Source of the DNA: Alnus glutinosa
Lineage: Eukaryota; Streptophyta; Magnoliopsida; Fagales; Betulaceae
Assembly (NCBI RefSeq): GCF_958979055.1
Contig: NC_084886.1
Coordinates: forward strand, 35,255,654 to 35,319,653
Reading direction: 5' to 3'
Length of the DNA stretch: 64,000 bases
Both the position numbers and the translations under genes were made by a program. Position 1 is the stretch's first letter; the number at the start of each line of letters is the position of its first letter. Below the pieces are notes generated by a model. That model was given only the letters and a program-made list of their open reading frames with translations. It made no database searches and had not been told where the DNA came from. Shown piece after piece: positions 32,660 to 45,880 of the stretch.

Positions 32660-33960
32660 AGTTTTTGATATTCTTTGATTTCTAGCACACATTCTTAAAT
32701 TTAGTGAAATTTGTGGACATGGCACTGATGTCCACTCCTTCCCGGCGCTTGTTTGGACACCAATAAAATAATTTACCTTGATATGCCCAAAAGAAATGCA
32801 CATTTTTATTGGTGTGATGCATTCAAGAAACTTAGGTTGGTTTGGTATAGTTTTAAAAAGTGTTTTGGGTTTTGGAAAAAATGAAAATTGAGAAGTGTTT
32901 TGGTGGGGGTCACATTTAAAAAAGTGTTTTATGTATAATGTACGGTCCACAAAAGTTTTTTTTTTTATTTTTGGTTGAACTAAAAAGTGTTTTTCAAAAA
33001 ATAAAATAGACAAAACTAAAAAGGCAAGAAAAAAAAAATGGTTGAGTCTTCTGGAGCTAGCTTCCACAGTGTGAAGGCTACAAGACAAATGCAATAGCCA
33101 CCGCGGTGTTTGCTATGCAAATCTGGCAATGGCCATCGCGGTGTCTGCCATGCAAATTTGGCAGCGGCCACTGCAATGGTTGTTAGACAAAACCGGCCGT
33201 CCCGTGTTGGCTACCATGCACCTCAAGGCTACAAATGCGGTGGCCGCCAAACAAATCGGTAGCTACTCATGATTGTTTGGCGGCCACTACATGGATCAAC
33301 CCCGTAGTTTTTCAAAGTGTTTTATGTTTTCAAAAATTCCTATTTAAAAATAAGCACATGTTTATAAATAATAAGATTAGCCTTCGCACCTGAAAAAATG
33401 AGCACGTGTTTTGAAAAAGAATCTTGTACGAAGGTTTAGGAAGCTTTTAAAAAGTGTTGTGTTTTATTTTTTGAAGAGTGTTGTGTACTGTGTTTTGCTT
33501 TTCGAGAAGTGTTTTGTTATTTGTTTTGAAAAGTGTGTTAATTAGTGGGGGCCACATTTGAAAATCCGTTTGGTAACTTTTGTCTAAGAAGTGTTTTCCA
33601 ACATTTGAAACTTGTGAGTTATGCCTATGAAAAAGACAAAAGGAAAATGAGAAAAGGTTTACTATCCATGATTCTTGTGTGTGGAAATAGATAGTCTAAC
33701 ACCGATAAATAAATATGTTTAATATTATGAATTGACCAAAGCACAAATATATGGTTGTGACCCTGTCTATATATTTTTTTTGAGTTGCCATGTTCCATTT
33801 CCATAAATGATGGTATTTTTTGTTAATTTCCATACTCGGGGCTGACTAATTTCTATATCCCACTGCTATAAGCTGGAAAAAAAAAGAACTGGGAGGGGGT
33901 GGAGTTAAAGAGAGAAAAGTACATTTGGTGTATGGCTGTGTTAAGTGTCCTCATTGGAGT
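32660..33960. repeat. Non-coding repeat region with degenerate GGCCACCGCGGTG minisatellite
   Basis: About 32835-33620 looks like a non-autonomous DNA element: ends rich in aaaagtgtttt and opposite-strand counterparts (gtttggta...). The centre (33080-33300) holds about 6 decayed repeats of tggccaccgcggtgtttg / catgcaaat. Ends and duplication not resolved; no gene. Confidence 0.4.
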
Positions 33961-34027
33961 ATTTTTCTTATATTGTCATAGTATTAATCGGTTTATCTCT
34001 TTCCTCTGTTTCCTGATTTCTTTCCAG

Positions 34028-37000
34028 GGCCATTCGGCATCCTGCAAGTGGATATGTTCAAGGAATAAATGATCTAGCCACACCCTTTCTAGTTGTTTTC
34101 TTGTCTGAACACTTAGAAGGGGGTGTGGATAACTGGTCAATCTCTAATTTATCTCCAGAAAAAATCTCTAACATGGAGGCTGATTGCTATTGGTGTCTAT
34201 CGAAGCTGCTTGAGGGTATGCATGACGATTACACATTTGCTCAACCAGGAATTCAGAGGCTTGTGTTTAAATTGAAGGATTTGGTTAGGCGGATTGATGG
34301 TAATCCTTTCTTCTAACTCTACTTACTATAGAGCCTCTTTCTTTTTTTTTTGCATTAAATAAATTGATTTACACTGTTATACGTAAATTCTATGCTTGTT
34401 TTAGCTCTGTGCCTGTGCATGAGGTGTGTATATTGGGTTGAAGTGGATGTGGGCCCAAAACCTGTTCATATTATGTCATAGTCATTCCAGCGATGTCCAT
34501 AATTAGTTGATCTTAAAAGCTTTTGGTGCATCCAACCTAGTCAAATGCAGTGAATGGTTGTGGCTTTATGCTTAACAAAATTAAAAGACTTTTTGAGTTA
34601 GGGTGTCCTGATTTTGTTAAGGCTAGTGCGACTAGATGACCTTGGCGCTCTATTTTCTTCACTCCTGCCTCTTGGTTTGAAACCTGCAGTAGGATTATGG
34701 TTTGCTGTCTAACTACAATGCAAAAGGTTCACCTATTGAATAGTTAGAACAAGGTTAGTAGGGCTTATCAACTTTCACCTCATGAGGTTTCCTTGGCAAG
34801 TAAAGTTGAATGGTAGCTTGCAAGTCCCAACCATTCCCGCTTATGTTTGTATGTGCAGCACATATGGAGAGGGAACTTGCGCTAAAAAGTTCCTTCTGTG
34901 CTCTACTGATTCAGAGTATTTATTAAAAAAAAAAAAAAAATCTTATGATTTAGATTGTAGTCTCATCCATTTTACTAAACTCTATATTTCTATTGTATGA
35001 TGAAGTTATGATCATGGGAAATGTTTAAGTGCACAAGTATTTTTGGATAAAAACACCGGCAATATCTACTTTTTAAACTCCCCAAACCACTTCCCACCTT
35101 TCTCTACCATCTTTTATTCCATGTTTATCTCCTCTCTCTCTCTCTCTCTCCACAATTTTCTTCTCTTCTACCCCTCTCTTAAAGAAAAATGCCTTGGCAT
35201 ACACATCGGCACTTGCCAAGAGACTAGAATTATTTATAGTTAAGGTTCTTCTGAGCCTGTTTCTTGATGTTATGGTATCCAGGGTTGCCTCAAAACACTA
35301 CTGAATCTGTTCCAGATTTGTGGAAATAGAGATGTGCTTTGCTCGTTTGACAAGAAATTCAATCTTGCTCTTTTTCTGAGCCTGTTCTTGATGTACTCTC
35401 CCACTGTAAGATGATATGTGGGCTTAATTTTGGTGTTATTGCAAACTAATAAAATGGTGGATTGAAATGGAAATTTGAGTTAATTAAGCCATGATGTCCA
35501 ATAGAAATGTAACATTGGACTGTCACTCATACAGCAAAGCAGAATTTATAACGTTTTTAGTTTTCATTTGGTGTCACCAATATTATATGCCATGAGCTAA
35601 TTCGATAAGTCCATTGTGGCTACCTTTACAACAATTTAAAATGAAATTAGTAATGTTTGTTTAGATTATAAATGCAAAAAATTCTCCCCCAGAGCATTTC
35701 AACCAGTCAGTCTTTTGTAAAAAGACTCGTGTGCGTTAGCAATAGATTTCAGTATGCATCTTACTGGGAAAAAAATGTGTTATTGTTAATTTTGCATTTT
35801 TTGAGAACTGTTTCTTTAGGGGTTATATTTTGAATGTAGAAAAATAGAGCATATTTTTCATAGTCACTCCAAGGGCTTTGATGGGAAAGGAACTTTTAAA
35901 CAGTTGTAATATATAGCTTTCTTGGGTTTCCGAGATCGTTTTGGTGAAGTGGTTTCCGACACGTAAAAATTGTCATCGCCTTACTATATCTAGTACTTGT
36001 TTCTTCATTTGTTTTACATTTATGTCCGTCCATAATATGCCAGCCCTATTGACGAGACCACTTTTTTAAACTCCTCTAGAACCTGTTTCAAGACACATGG
36101 AGGAGCAAGGGCTGGAATTTCTGCAATTTGCTTTCCTCTGGTTCAACTGTCTTCTAATACGCGAGGTTTGCTCCTCCAGATGCATTTCATGTATTATGAA
36201 TTGCTTTAATTTTGTTAAGTGAACCAAATATGTAATCTCTAGGTTGCTTAAGTTGTAGCTGAGAACATTTGCAGCAGAGCTTTGGCCATGATCTGGTGCT
36301 TTTATCATTTATGCAAAGCTAATACAGGTTCTGTCTTGTTAGATGCCTTTCCATCTTGTTACTCGCCTGTGGGACACATATCTTGCGGAAGGAGATGCAT
36401 TGCCAGATTTCCTTGTATACATATTTGCCAGTTTTCTTTTAACGGTGAGTGGACACTCTTTGCTTTTGGGCTCATCGATCTGTGGTTAATGGTCGAAAAT
36501 GTCGATGTCAATGTTACTTTTCACTGCCGTTGGTTTAATAGTGAGAAATAGAAAGGCAAGCATGTTTCACAGCTTTGTTTATAGAAGAGCTTGTACTTCA
36601 CATGATGTTGCAGTTAACACCAAAGGTGGTGTGATCAATTGCTGTCTAAAATATTCAATTTTCCATGTGGGTGCCACTTTTGAACTTATCATTGTGGTGT
36701 TTCTGTAAGCTTCTCATTTGGTCTTGCTATTCATGTGCTTCACTTGGCAGAATTATATCTTCTCTCAAAATGCTACCTATTTCAGAAAGTAAATATGTCA
36801 TTCTAAAACTGATATCTATCAAAAGATTGTCCTATACTAGCAATAGCATCAGCTGGTCAATTTGTTTCTTAGTAAATGTTATTTTTTTTTGAAACTTTGC
36901 AAAACATTTATGAAAGTATGTCTCTGTGAGTCTGTATGGTATTGAAAACATTTTGGCGTTTACCATTTGGTTATGCATTTTTCTCCACACAAATCTCTGG

Positions 37001-37250
37001 ACAGTTGGCTCGTTCGAGTCACATTTTATTTCGTGATAGTGATGATTATATATGAAATAGTTAAAATGAGCTGTTACCTTTTATTCAGTGGTCAGATAAG
37101 CTTCAGAAGCTTGATTTCTAAGAATTGGTGATGTTCCTTCAACACCTTCCAACACAGAACTGGACTCACCAAGAGTTGGAGATGATGCTTTCTAGAGCAT
37201 TTATGTGGCACAGTATGTTTAAGAACTTTCCCAGCCACTTAGCTAGCTAA
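34028..37250 (+). pseudogene. TBC-domain Rab-GAP, 3' part, copy C
   Basis: Four exons: 34028-34299 (tttccag| ... attgatg|gtaatc), 36080-36165, 36343-36444, 37089-37250. The first encodes HPASGYVQGINDLATPFLVV (YVQG glutamine finger) through FAQPGIQRLVFKLKDLVRR, in frame with the next via a split Glu codon. It is the most complete copy here, but the upstream Arg-finger exons are not in the window. The last exon has TAA at 37119-37121 where copy A and copy B have CAA, which removes the last 43 residues, and FAFRW has become FAFLW. The 34300-35490 part of the long intron is not shared with copy B. Likely a pseudogene; a truncated product cannot be excluded. Confidence 0.85.
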
Positions 37251-38076
37251 AGAGAAAATTGTAATATTCATTATTTTTTCTCAGTTTGGAATTTTTATTT
37301 TAATTTTTTTTTCTCTTGCTCCAGTGGAGGAAACCAGCCCGTGTTCTCATATGAATTGTGGCTTGTAATATCTGTATTATTAGGCGTTTCTTTTTAGATT
37401 TTCTTTGACCAGAGGAGAACATGGAAAAGAAAAATTAAAAATAAAAAAGTACTTTCTTGTACAACAATTTTCAATTTTGTGAATGTAGTCTAGAGGAAAT
37501 CCAATGTTTTCTTATTTGGTTACATCCATTGCATTCGAATTCCTAGGTAAATGGTGAAGTCCCATGCACCTTAAGACAGGTATACTTTTAATATTTATAT
37601 GTTTGTTTAGTTGCCACCCCAAAAGGAGCCTCAATTGTTTTTGCTCTTCATTTAATGATGATTATTGTGGTTGAATTTGCCATGCCATTTTGTACTCAAA
37701 ATTTTAATCATGAAATTGATCATCTCTATTTTACTTGAAGAATTTGGCTTTGGTGCTATAAAAAAAAAGCTACAGCATATTAGTAGGGATGGAGATAGAA
37801 GCTCTTATGGGCAAGAGTCAAGGGCAAAAAAAAATTTGTTGGTAATGGCCAATAGGCTAAATTTTTATTTTTTAACTTATAATTTTATTTTTTAACGATG
37901 GAAATGTGAAGTCAAGAGGCCTTATATTTGAGTATTAGTTTTGGTGAAAATTTTGATTAAGGAGAGTGGTATTATTTAGGAAATTTGTTGTTGAGTTATG
38001 AATTATTTGGGTAAAGGCCGGATGGAATGAGGAAATGAATTGGATTCATTTTTCTTCTATTCTACTTGCATTTTGG

Positions 38077-38078
<2 letters not shown>
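37251..38078. other. TBC 3' flank and intergenic; MITE relic
   Basis: Up to about 37610 homologous to 3906-4255. About 37785-37905 (tcttatgggcaagag ... gccaataggctaaattttt) is an inverted relative of the hAT-like MITE at 48115-48405. No gene. Confidence 0.5.

Positions 38079-38162
<84 letters not shown>
38079..38162. repeat. (AT)n microsatellite, about 42 units
   Basis: Pure AT run downstream of the RLK gene. Confidence 0.97.
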
Positions 38163-38164
<2 letters not shown>

Positions 38165-38300
38165 GTAAAATCTAGAAAATAACATAATTCATGGCATTAC
38201 AATTGTCTTGCACAACATTTATCATAAATATATAAGTTCCACAAATCGCATGCAACTCGACCTAGAAACAAAAACTTCATAATTGAGTATCTCCCCTTGA

Positions 38301-38651
38301 TCAAATCAAATACATTTCTTGGTTCCTTAGCTGCCATAATGAAAATGCTTGTAAAGGCTTGGCTATTGGCTTCTCCCGAGAAAGAAATTTTTGAGACACG
38401 CATTTCATTGTAGGCCGAGATTTTGGTTTTTCGTGTAGGCATGCAAATGCTATTGTAGCAAGAAGGAAAATATCTTGTGCAACCAAGTGATTGGGAGGTA
38501 TTTCATGTAACATCATGTTTTGAGAAGATGACGATGATAATGAAGTCAGGAGTTCCGTTGGATGTCTTCCCATTATTATTTCCAGTGCCACAACTCCAAA
38601 GCTATAAACATCGCATTTTTCAGTAACTTTCAAGGTATAGGCCAATTCTGC

Positions 38652-38700
<49 letters not shown>

Positions 38701-41700
38701 ATTAAAAATGTAAAAACATATTTTTAATTTTTTTTTTCTTTTTCCTTTTTCCTTTTGTATATTTTTCATTTGAAAGAAGTTGGTCAAAACTTGTCATTGC
38801 ATAAAAATTCTATAGTGAAAGCGGTTGTTTGCATGAATTGTTTCAAATAGTAAATGACAAGGTAACCCTACTATCACAAATATTAGGAAAGACATTTTTT
38901 CTACATGGCTAATACTTTCTTTTAGAATATTAGGTAGAACAATATATAAATAAATAAAGGCATACTTTATTGTAAGGAAAAGAATAGTTTACCTGGGGCA
39001 ATGTAACCGTAAGTGCCAGCAACTAACGTTTGGTTGGAGGAATCAGGATCAATGAGCTTAGCTGTGCCAAAGTCAGAGACAAAAGCCTCTAGTTTATTGT
39101 TCAATAAAATATTGTTGCTTGTTATATCTCGATGAACAATTGCTGGAATGCATTCATGATGCATGTAAGATAAAGCGTGGGCAGTGCCTCTAATGATGTT
39201 TAATCTCTTGCTCCAATCCAATTCTATCGCTTCAACATCATTATTTAGGATACAAAATAGGCTTCCCCTTTCCATGTACTCGTAAACCAGAAACATGCAT
39301 CGCTTATGTAAACAGAACCCATGAAGTTTTATAATGTTTCGATGGCGGATCTCTGTTAACACTTTTACCTCGTTTCTGAAACTCATATCAAAAGTTGGGT
39401 TCTCAGCCTCCAATCGATGAAGTTTTTTCAAGGCAATCACTTTTCCACCAGGTAATTTTGCTTTGTAAACGCTACCATAACCACCGGTTCCAATACAATA
39501 TTGTATATCAAAGTCCTCGGTTGCTTCAATGATGTCTTCATATGCAATATGTCCATCATAATTCCATATCGAAAACAAGTTCCCATGCTTTGTTTCTTTT
39601 CTTGACTCAAATTGGAGTTTCTTGACCATGCGTCGACATAGGAGAAAGCCCCCAAGAACTAAGAATCCAAGGGAAATGGCGATGGAAACACAAATTTTTG
39701 CTTTGGTTACAATTGATTTGTTACTAGTTGGAAGGCAAGGAGGGAAACCCGTAAAGTCACCGCACAAATACTTGTTGCCAATTAATGTGTCAAGTGTATG
39801 GTACTGATCAAAATTTGTTGGAATTGGACCTGTCAAAGAATTATATGACAAGTTGACTGTTTGAATAGAAACGTAACTATTGGGAATATTGCCGGTGAGA
39901 TTATTGCAGCTGATATCCAACCTCCGTAAATGATCAATAGTCGTCCCACGTTCAACAGGTGCTTCTCCACTGATAAAGTTATGACTAAGGTCAAGATCTT
40001 TCAACGAACGAAGGTTGCCAATTTGAGTGGGGATATGACCAATGAGATTGTTATGATCAAGAGACAGACTAGACAAACTCTTCATGTTCCCTATTTCAAT
40101 GGGGATGGAACCTTTAATTTGATTTTGACTGAGGTACAATTCTTCCAAATTAGTTAAATGACCCAAAGTGGAAGGGATTGGACCATTGAGGCTGTTATTC
40201 GAGAGGTACAAGATAATTAAATTCTTCAAGTTTCCTATTTGTGGGGGAATGGAACCATTGATTTGATTGGAATAAAGAAACAAATATTTCAAATTAGTTA
40301 AATTACCCAAAGTGGAAGGGATTGGACCAATTATTTGATTAAAACCAAGAGACAAATATTTCAAATTGGTTAAATTACCCAAAGTGGAAGGGATTGGACC
40401 ATTGATTTGGTTGGAATCAAGATGCAATCCTTCCAAATTAGTTAAATTACCCAAAGTGGAAGGGATTGGACCATTGATTTGATTGGAATGAAGATACAAA
40501 ACTTTCAAATTAGTTAAATTACCCAAAGTGAAAGGGATTGGACCATTGATTTGATTGGAATGAAGATACAAAACTTCCAAATTAGTTAAATTACCCAAAG
40601 TGGAAGGGATTGGATCAATTATTTGATTGGAATAAAGATACAAATATTCCAAATTAGTTAAATGACCCAAAGTGAAAGGGATTGGACCATTGAGGCTGTT
40701 ATTTGAGAGGTACAAGATAATCAAATTCTTCATGTTTCCTAGTTTTGGGGGAATGGAACCACTGATTTGATTGGAAAAAAGATACAAACGTTCCAAATTA
40801 GTTAAACTACCCAAGGTGGAAGGGATTGGACCATTGAGGCTGTTATTTGAGAGGTACAAGATAATCAAATTCTTCATGTTTCCTAGTTTTGGGGGAATGG
40901 AACCACTGATTTGATTGGAAAAAAGATACAAACCTTCCAAATTAGTTAAACTACCCAAGGTGAAAGGGATTGTACCATTGATTTGATTGGAAGCAAGAGA
41001 CAATCCTTTCAAATTGGTTAAATTACCCAAAGTGGAAGGGATTGGACCAGTGATTTGATTGGATGAAAGATACAAATATTCCAAATTAGTTAAACTACCC
41101 AAAGTGGAAGGGATTGGACCAATGATTTTATTGAAAACAAGCAACAAATCTTCCAAATTAGTTAAGTTACCCAAAGTGGAAGGGATTGGACCATTGATTT
41201 GATTGGAATCAAGAAACAATTCTTTCAAAATAGTTAAATTACCCAAAGTGGAAGGGATTGGACCAATGAGCATGTTACCACCTAGGTCTAAGACAACCAA
41301 ATTATTCAGCATTCCTATTTCTGATGGTATGGAACCATTGATTTGATTGGCATACAAAATGACATGGGTGAGATGGATTAAAAGCGAAAGAGAGGTAGGG
41401 ATTGGTCCAGTGATTTGATTAGAAGAAACGTTAAACATCACTAATTGGGTGAGGTATGTAAGTGAAAGAGGCAACTCACCTGTCAGTTTATTATGGGACA
41501 GATCAAGGTATGTGAGTTTGGATAGAGTACCTATCTCGACTGGGATACTCCCCTGAAGTCCGGTGAAGGAAAGATCAAGGCGGACTAAATTTGGAAAGCA
41601 AGAGAGGTTGAGTTTTGACATCTCTCCCAAATTGAAACCACCAGAGCTCATGACAATCTTTGTGACGCTTCCAGCACCATTGCAAGTAATACCAAGCCAC

Positions 41701-41858
41701 TCGCAACGACTTGAGGTATTGTTGGTGTAATTGGTGCTTCTCCACCACCCACTCGCAAGCATGGCGTTTGCTTCTAGTTGTAGTGCTGAGGATTGAGATG
41801 TTGCAACAAACTGAGCTGCATAGAACAAGAAACATGTAGCCCATGCAATGAACACCAT
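38301..41858 (-). CDS. MIK2-like LRR receptor-like kinase, apparently intact (two exons, about 1070 aa)
   Basis: Exons 41858-38993 (2866 bp) and 38647-38301 (347 bp); junction cccag|gtaaac ... aatgcag|aattgg splits the Glu codon of the APE motif. Signal peptide about 1-21 ([20 protein letters not shown]), an LRRNT-like region with CEWLGITC, about 25 plant-type 24-residue LRRs (LGNLTNLxxLxLxxNQIxGPIPST), a transmembrane helix from about 722, then a kinase domain: GTGGYG about 790-795, Lys about 811, HRD about 909-911, DFG about 929-931, APE at the junction. All catalytic motifs are present, so an active RD-type kinase is expected at the plasma membrane. Relatives (MIK2, XII/XI-related LRR-RLKs) sense peptides and cell-wall cues; the ligand here is unknown. 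Exon 2 lacks LDQRLP (18-bp in-frame deletion) in the C-lobe. Convergent with TBC copy C. Confidence 0.87.
38655..38698. repeat. 44-nt A run (poly-T on gene strand) at RLK intron acceptor
   Basis: Sits 7 bp from exon 2 of the RLK; in the gene's sense it is a long polypyrimidine tract before aatgcag. Confidence 0.95.
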
Positions 41859-41920
41859 GCTTAATTACAAGTGTATAATGATTGATTGATTGTATAATAT
41901 ATTTGTTCATGACTGGCTTT

Positions 41921-41930
41921 AATATATAAG
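41921..41930 (-). promoter_or_regulatory. Putative TATA box of the intact RLK
   Basis: Minus-strand cttatatatt about 63 bp upstream of the ATG, conserved at 28578-28588 before the paralogue. Confidence 0.4.
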
Positions 41931-41999
41931 AAAGATAGATGTGTGGAGTAGGTCGGAGTTAATTTGTGTTGACGACGACGTTGAATGTGGAGTACGTTC

Positions 42000-42660
42000 G
42001 TTCATGATCGAGTAGGTAGTCAACATTGTGTTGAGCTTAATTTCTCAAGGCACGCACGCGGGGTCGGGATTAATAATTGTGTTGTGTATTCCGCATTTTG
42101 TGAATTTGCTTTTGAAAGTGGACCTGGCCGGCCAGCCTTAATTAAGTAAGATTCTTTCTCTATCTTTAACAAAATTTTCAAACTATTAATTATACATGGA
42201 TCGAGGATGGGATTCATGTGCAAAACGCGTCTCACATTATTGAGTGATCATCAATAAAATTGGAGCGCATCGTGACTCACGTTATTAATTCTTGATTGGA
42301 AATTAATCATTAAATTGCAAAAATTAATTTGGTTTTGATTGGATTGAATAAGTATTAATTTACTACACCCAATGATCTCTCAATAAGAAAGTTATATAGA
42401 CGTGTGGAGTGGAGTCAAGGTTGAACGTGTGGAGTGGGAGTCAAGGTTGAGACCAATTATTTTGGATGTGTTGACGTTGGTCAATGTCATGTTCATGACT
42501 AGTAAACATGGGCATATGACAAGTTGCTCATGAGAGAATCCTTCCAAGACGGCATCTATATATTATCCGATAGAAAACGGAAATTCCTTGGCTGGGAACA
42601 ACAAGAAACAGACCACTTGGCCAATTGCTATGCACCTGAAATGACATTTTCCTAGTTATG
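42000..42660. repeat. RLK upstream flank, repeat family copy
   Basis: Contains acgtgtggagtgggagtcaa twice (about 42401-42445), tgttgacgttggtcaatgtc, and a stretch (gagaatccttccaaga...) shared with 29527-29670. Confidence 0.6.
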
Positions 42661-42689
42661 AGGGAATGGAAGTTTGCAGTACTATTTCG

Positions 42690-43170
42690 AGTTAGGCCCC
42701 TAATTTTTGAAAAAATTTACTCTTTTTTGGTACTTGTATTCGGGTTTACTATTCAAACCATTAGAGTTTATGATGCGAGTCAGTCTTATCAGTTTTTTGT
42801 TAGACTCATTTTACTTCAAAAATCATTTTTTTTTTTTTTATTATTCTGACATCGGATTGAGACAAACTTAGTGGCATTGGAAAGCTTATTCAGAGTGCTA
42901 CAATTTTGTATTTCATGAAAATTTCGCAATTCTAACATTTACCAGACAAAAGTTATTGTTTTGTGTTATTTGTACTGCAAAGTGTTTTTATTTCTTTTTT
43001 TTTTATTATAATTTTTTAGGTTTTCAAATTTAATTAGGCTCTATATAGGCCTATTAAGATGGCTTTAGCCTCCAGTTTATGTATTTTTCTATCAGTTGAT
43101 CAAAATGAAATATTCTATGAGTGATTTTTTATCCCTTTTGCCTTGACTCATTGATAGAATCTTGTTTTGA
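42690..43170. repeat. Dispersed repeat, copy 2 of 3
   Basis: Homologous to 29910-30420 and 48820-49280, including ggctctatataggcctatta. Confidence 0.6.
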
Positions 43171-44230
43171 GTAAATCACACAAATGAAGAAAAAAAAAAT
43201 CCATAAAACATTCAAATGAATTAAAATATAAAACCATTACTTTTATTAAATCGAAACTCCTAGACCGAATCAACCTTGAATTCAACTACCTCAAGACCAC
43301 AAAAGAAATAAGAAAAGAAAAGCAAAGTAATTCAAAAAACAAAACAAAACAAAACAATTTACTTGAATGTTGTTGCTAGTGTTTATTATAGGAGGACGGA
43401 CCATAGGTTTTGCTCAATTCGTTTCCTTCAAGAGGAGACTTGTTGACTTCAAGGCTCTAGCAAAGAGTAATATAGAGTAAACACTAATACTTTGATACTT
43501 CTTAAAAGTAAGAAGAGAAAGGTAGAAATCTTAAATAATTTAATGACAGCAAAATTTGACCTTTTTATTATTTTTTATCCAACCAAAGAAAGTTAATTAA
43601 GGATATATATTAAATGCACCTTTAATTTTATTACACTTGAAATATATAGACCGGTTCAGTTTTACTTAAATGACCGATTTTTTACTTAAAGGAAAAGAGA
43701 GAGATAGAAATTAGAGAGAATTTGTGACGACCTGTTTTTTTTTTTTTTTTAATTTTTAATAAAACATTTACATAAATATTCGTGCTTTAAAATATAAACG
43801 GATCTTCACAGTGGCACGACGATATATCGCAAAGTCAACATATGGTACATCTCCCATAATATGAATCTGGTATATCAGAGTATAACATCTATTCATCTAT
43901 GCAGCGGAAAACATAAATCTAAATAGCGGGAATCATAACATAAACTTCTATTACAAATAATCATAAACAAAGAGACATATTACGTCTATCTGTTTAAATA
44001 TTTTCTCAATATAATTACATAACGGAAATGGTTCTACAAAAATAAGTGACACAAACGTCACAAGCCATAAACTAAACCTATAAACAAGTGGACAACCTTA
44101 GGTCCACCCATTACGACCGTTGCGGCGTGCTTCAGTCATAATATCCAAAGTACCCTTCTACAACATCATCAACTACGACCAGAATACCTGCAGCCAAAGA
44201 AACTACATCTATACGGTTGTGGGGGGTTTG
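43171..44230. other. Intergenic, possibly a decayed gypsy LTR; no gene
   Basis: 43720-44230 has features common in plant gypsy LTR ends on the minus strand (tgacgacctg before a long T run; tatgcagcggaaaacataaa). No partner found in the window. Confidence 0.3.
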
Positions 44231-44234
44231 CCAC

Positions 44235-44450
44235 ATCATTCTTGGTTAATAGCATATAATATATTTTCCTAATTGTTCTTTCTCGATTGATTTGATCCTC
44301 TAAGATATCTTATTGAATTAAAATTATGGTAGATAAAGAAAGAGTTAAATAAAAAGAAAAAGAGAATATTAAATTTCCAAATGGAATGGAAAAGTTTTAA
44401 GAGATTTGTAACAATCCCTCTCCCTTAAAAATGACCATGCAATGACCACC
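44235..44450. repeat. Duplicated non-coding segment, copy 1
   Basis: tcttggttaatagcatataa ... gagatttgtaacaatccctc is homologous to 53018-53215. Possibly an LTR fragment. Confidence 0.55.
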
Positions 44451-45880
44451 ATGCCTACAAGTGTATGATTGATTGAGAGGAGCAGGGCAATGGAAAAAGG
44501 GGTGATTGTATAATTTGTTCATCACTCGGGACGCTTTAATAAGAAAGATAAACGTTGACGTTGAATGTTATGTTCTCAAGGCACACGGGGTCAGGGACAT
44601 CATGAGTACTACTGATAGTTGTGTTGTTATAGATATTTAATTTTGGAAATCATGCAAATTAATTTCCTTTTGATTGAATTGAATGAGTATTAGTCTTGGT
44701 GGGGACAGTTGTTAGGTCCCATTAGAACCATTCGTGACTCACGTTATTCTTGTATTTTTTGAGTCCTATCAAAAAACAAAATTACCGTGAAATTGTGTTT
44801 CTAACCAAAATAATACCTTGAAATGTCAGAACCAAAACATTATTAATTTGGGCAGAAGAAATTTGTTTTTATCCAAAATTAACTCACACGGTAGCTTGCT
44901 TCATTCACGTTGAAAGTGAATTTCCTTTTGCAAATTTCCTTTTGAAAGTGAATTAATTACAAGGTGCATATATGCACATTTAGATTTTTTATTACTATTT
45001 AAAAAAAAACCTACTTCAGAACAAAATTTTTTTCACTTTTTCATACAAAAAATTATAAACTTCTTTTTACTTTAAATCACATCTACCACATTTTAGTACT
45101 ATATTTTTTTTAAAAAAAATTACTCCTAAAAAATGTTTACCAAACCGAGTCATGTAATTGCAAATTAATTTCCTTTTGATTGAATTGGATGAGTATTAGT
45201 CTTCGCCGCGTGCATGAATGTTGGTTCAGTAGGTGGTAGAGGTTTTTTTTTTCGTTGGTTAACCGAACCCAGTCAAACAAAAACTTTATGTACTTAGGTT
45301 GGGTATTATTTTTAAGGTCGAAGAAGCTGATTTCTAAAAATTGTTAAGAGTAGGTTGTAGACATAAAGATGATTGAGTTGATTTTTTTTTTAGTAGTATT
45401 AAGAAATGATTGATACGATATAAAGTAGAAAAAGAATTTGTATGAAAAAAAGTGTAAAAATTTTGTATTGAAGTAGATTTTTTATTTGAATGGTAATAAA
45501 AAATTATTTATATTATATAAAAAGTAAAAAAAAATAAAATATTTTAAAGCTGATTGTTCTTTAAAAAGGTGAAAATAAAGCAGGAAAATTAAGTGTTTGT
45601 TAGTAGTTACCAAACACGCAATAGTTAAATGATGATTTGCTAAGAAAGTGTTTATTGTTAAAGAAGAAGAGTCAAAAGTTTATTGTTGCGGACTTTTAAA
45701 GTGTGAAATATTCCATTAGAAAAGAGGAAAAGTGAGCATGCATTGCAGACTTGGAAAGTGAAATAGTTTCTTGGAAAAAAGGAAAAGTAAGTGAAAAATG
45801 ATGGGTAAAAGACTAAAAGTAGAAGTTGCATGCTTGGAAGTTGAATAAATAGTGTATTGGAAAGACATTTTTTGGGTAAA
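44451..45880. repeat. Partial copy of RLK-upstream flank; no gene
   Basis: Includes a segment (44905-45105: cgttgaaagtgaatttcctt ... cacattttagtactata) repeated at 46980-47170, 50935-51095 and about 54400-54560. Confidence 0.55.

Noticed and set aside
34028..37250. Copy C as the functional TBC gene
   Set aside because: Premature TAA in the last exon, Arg to Leu change, and no upstream catalytic exon in the window.
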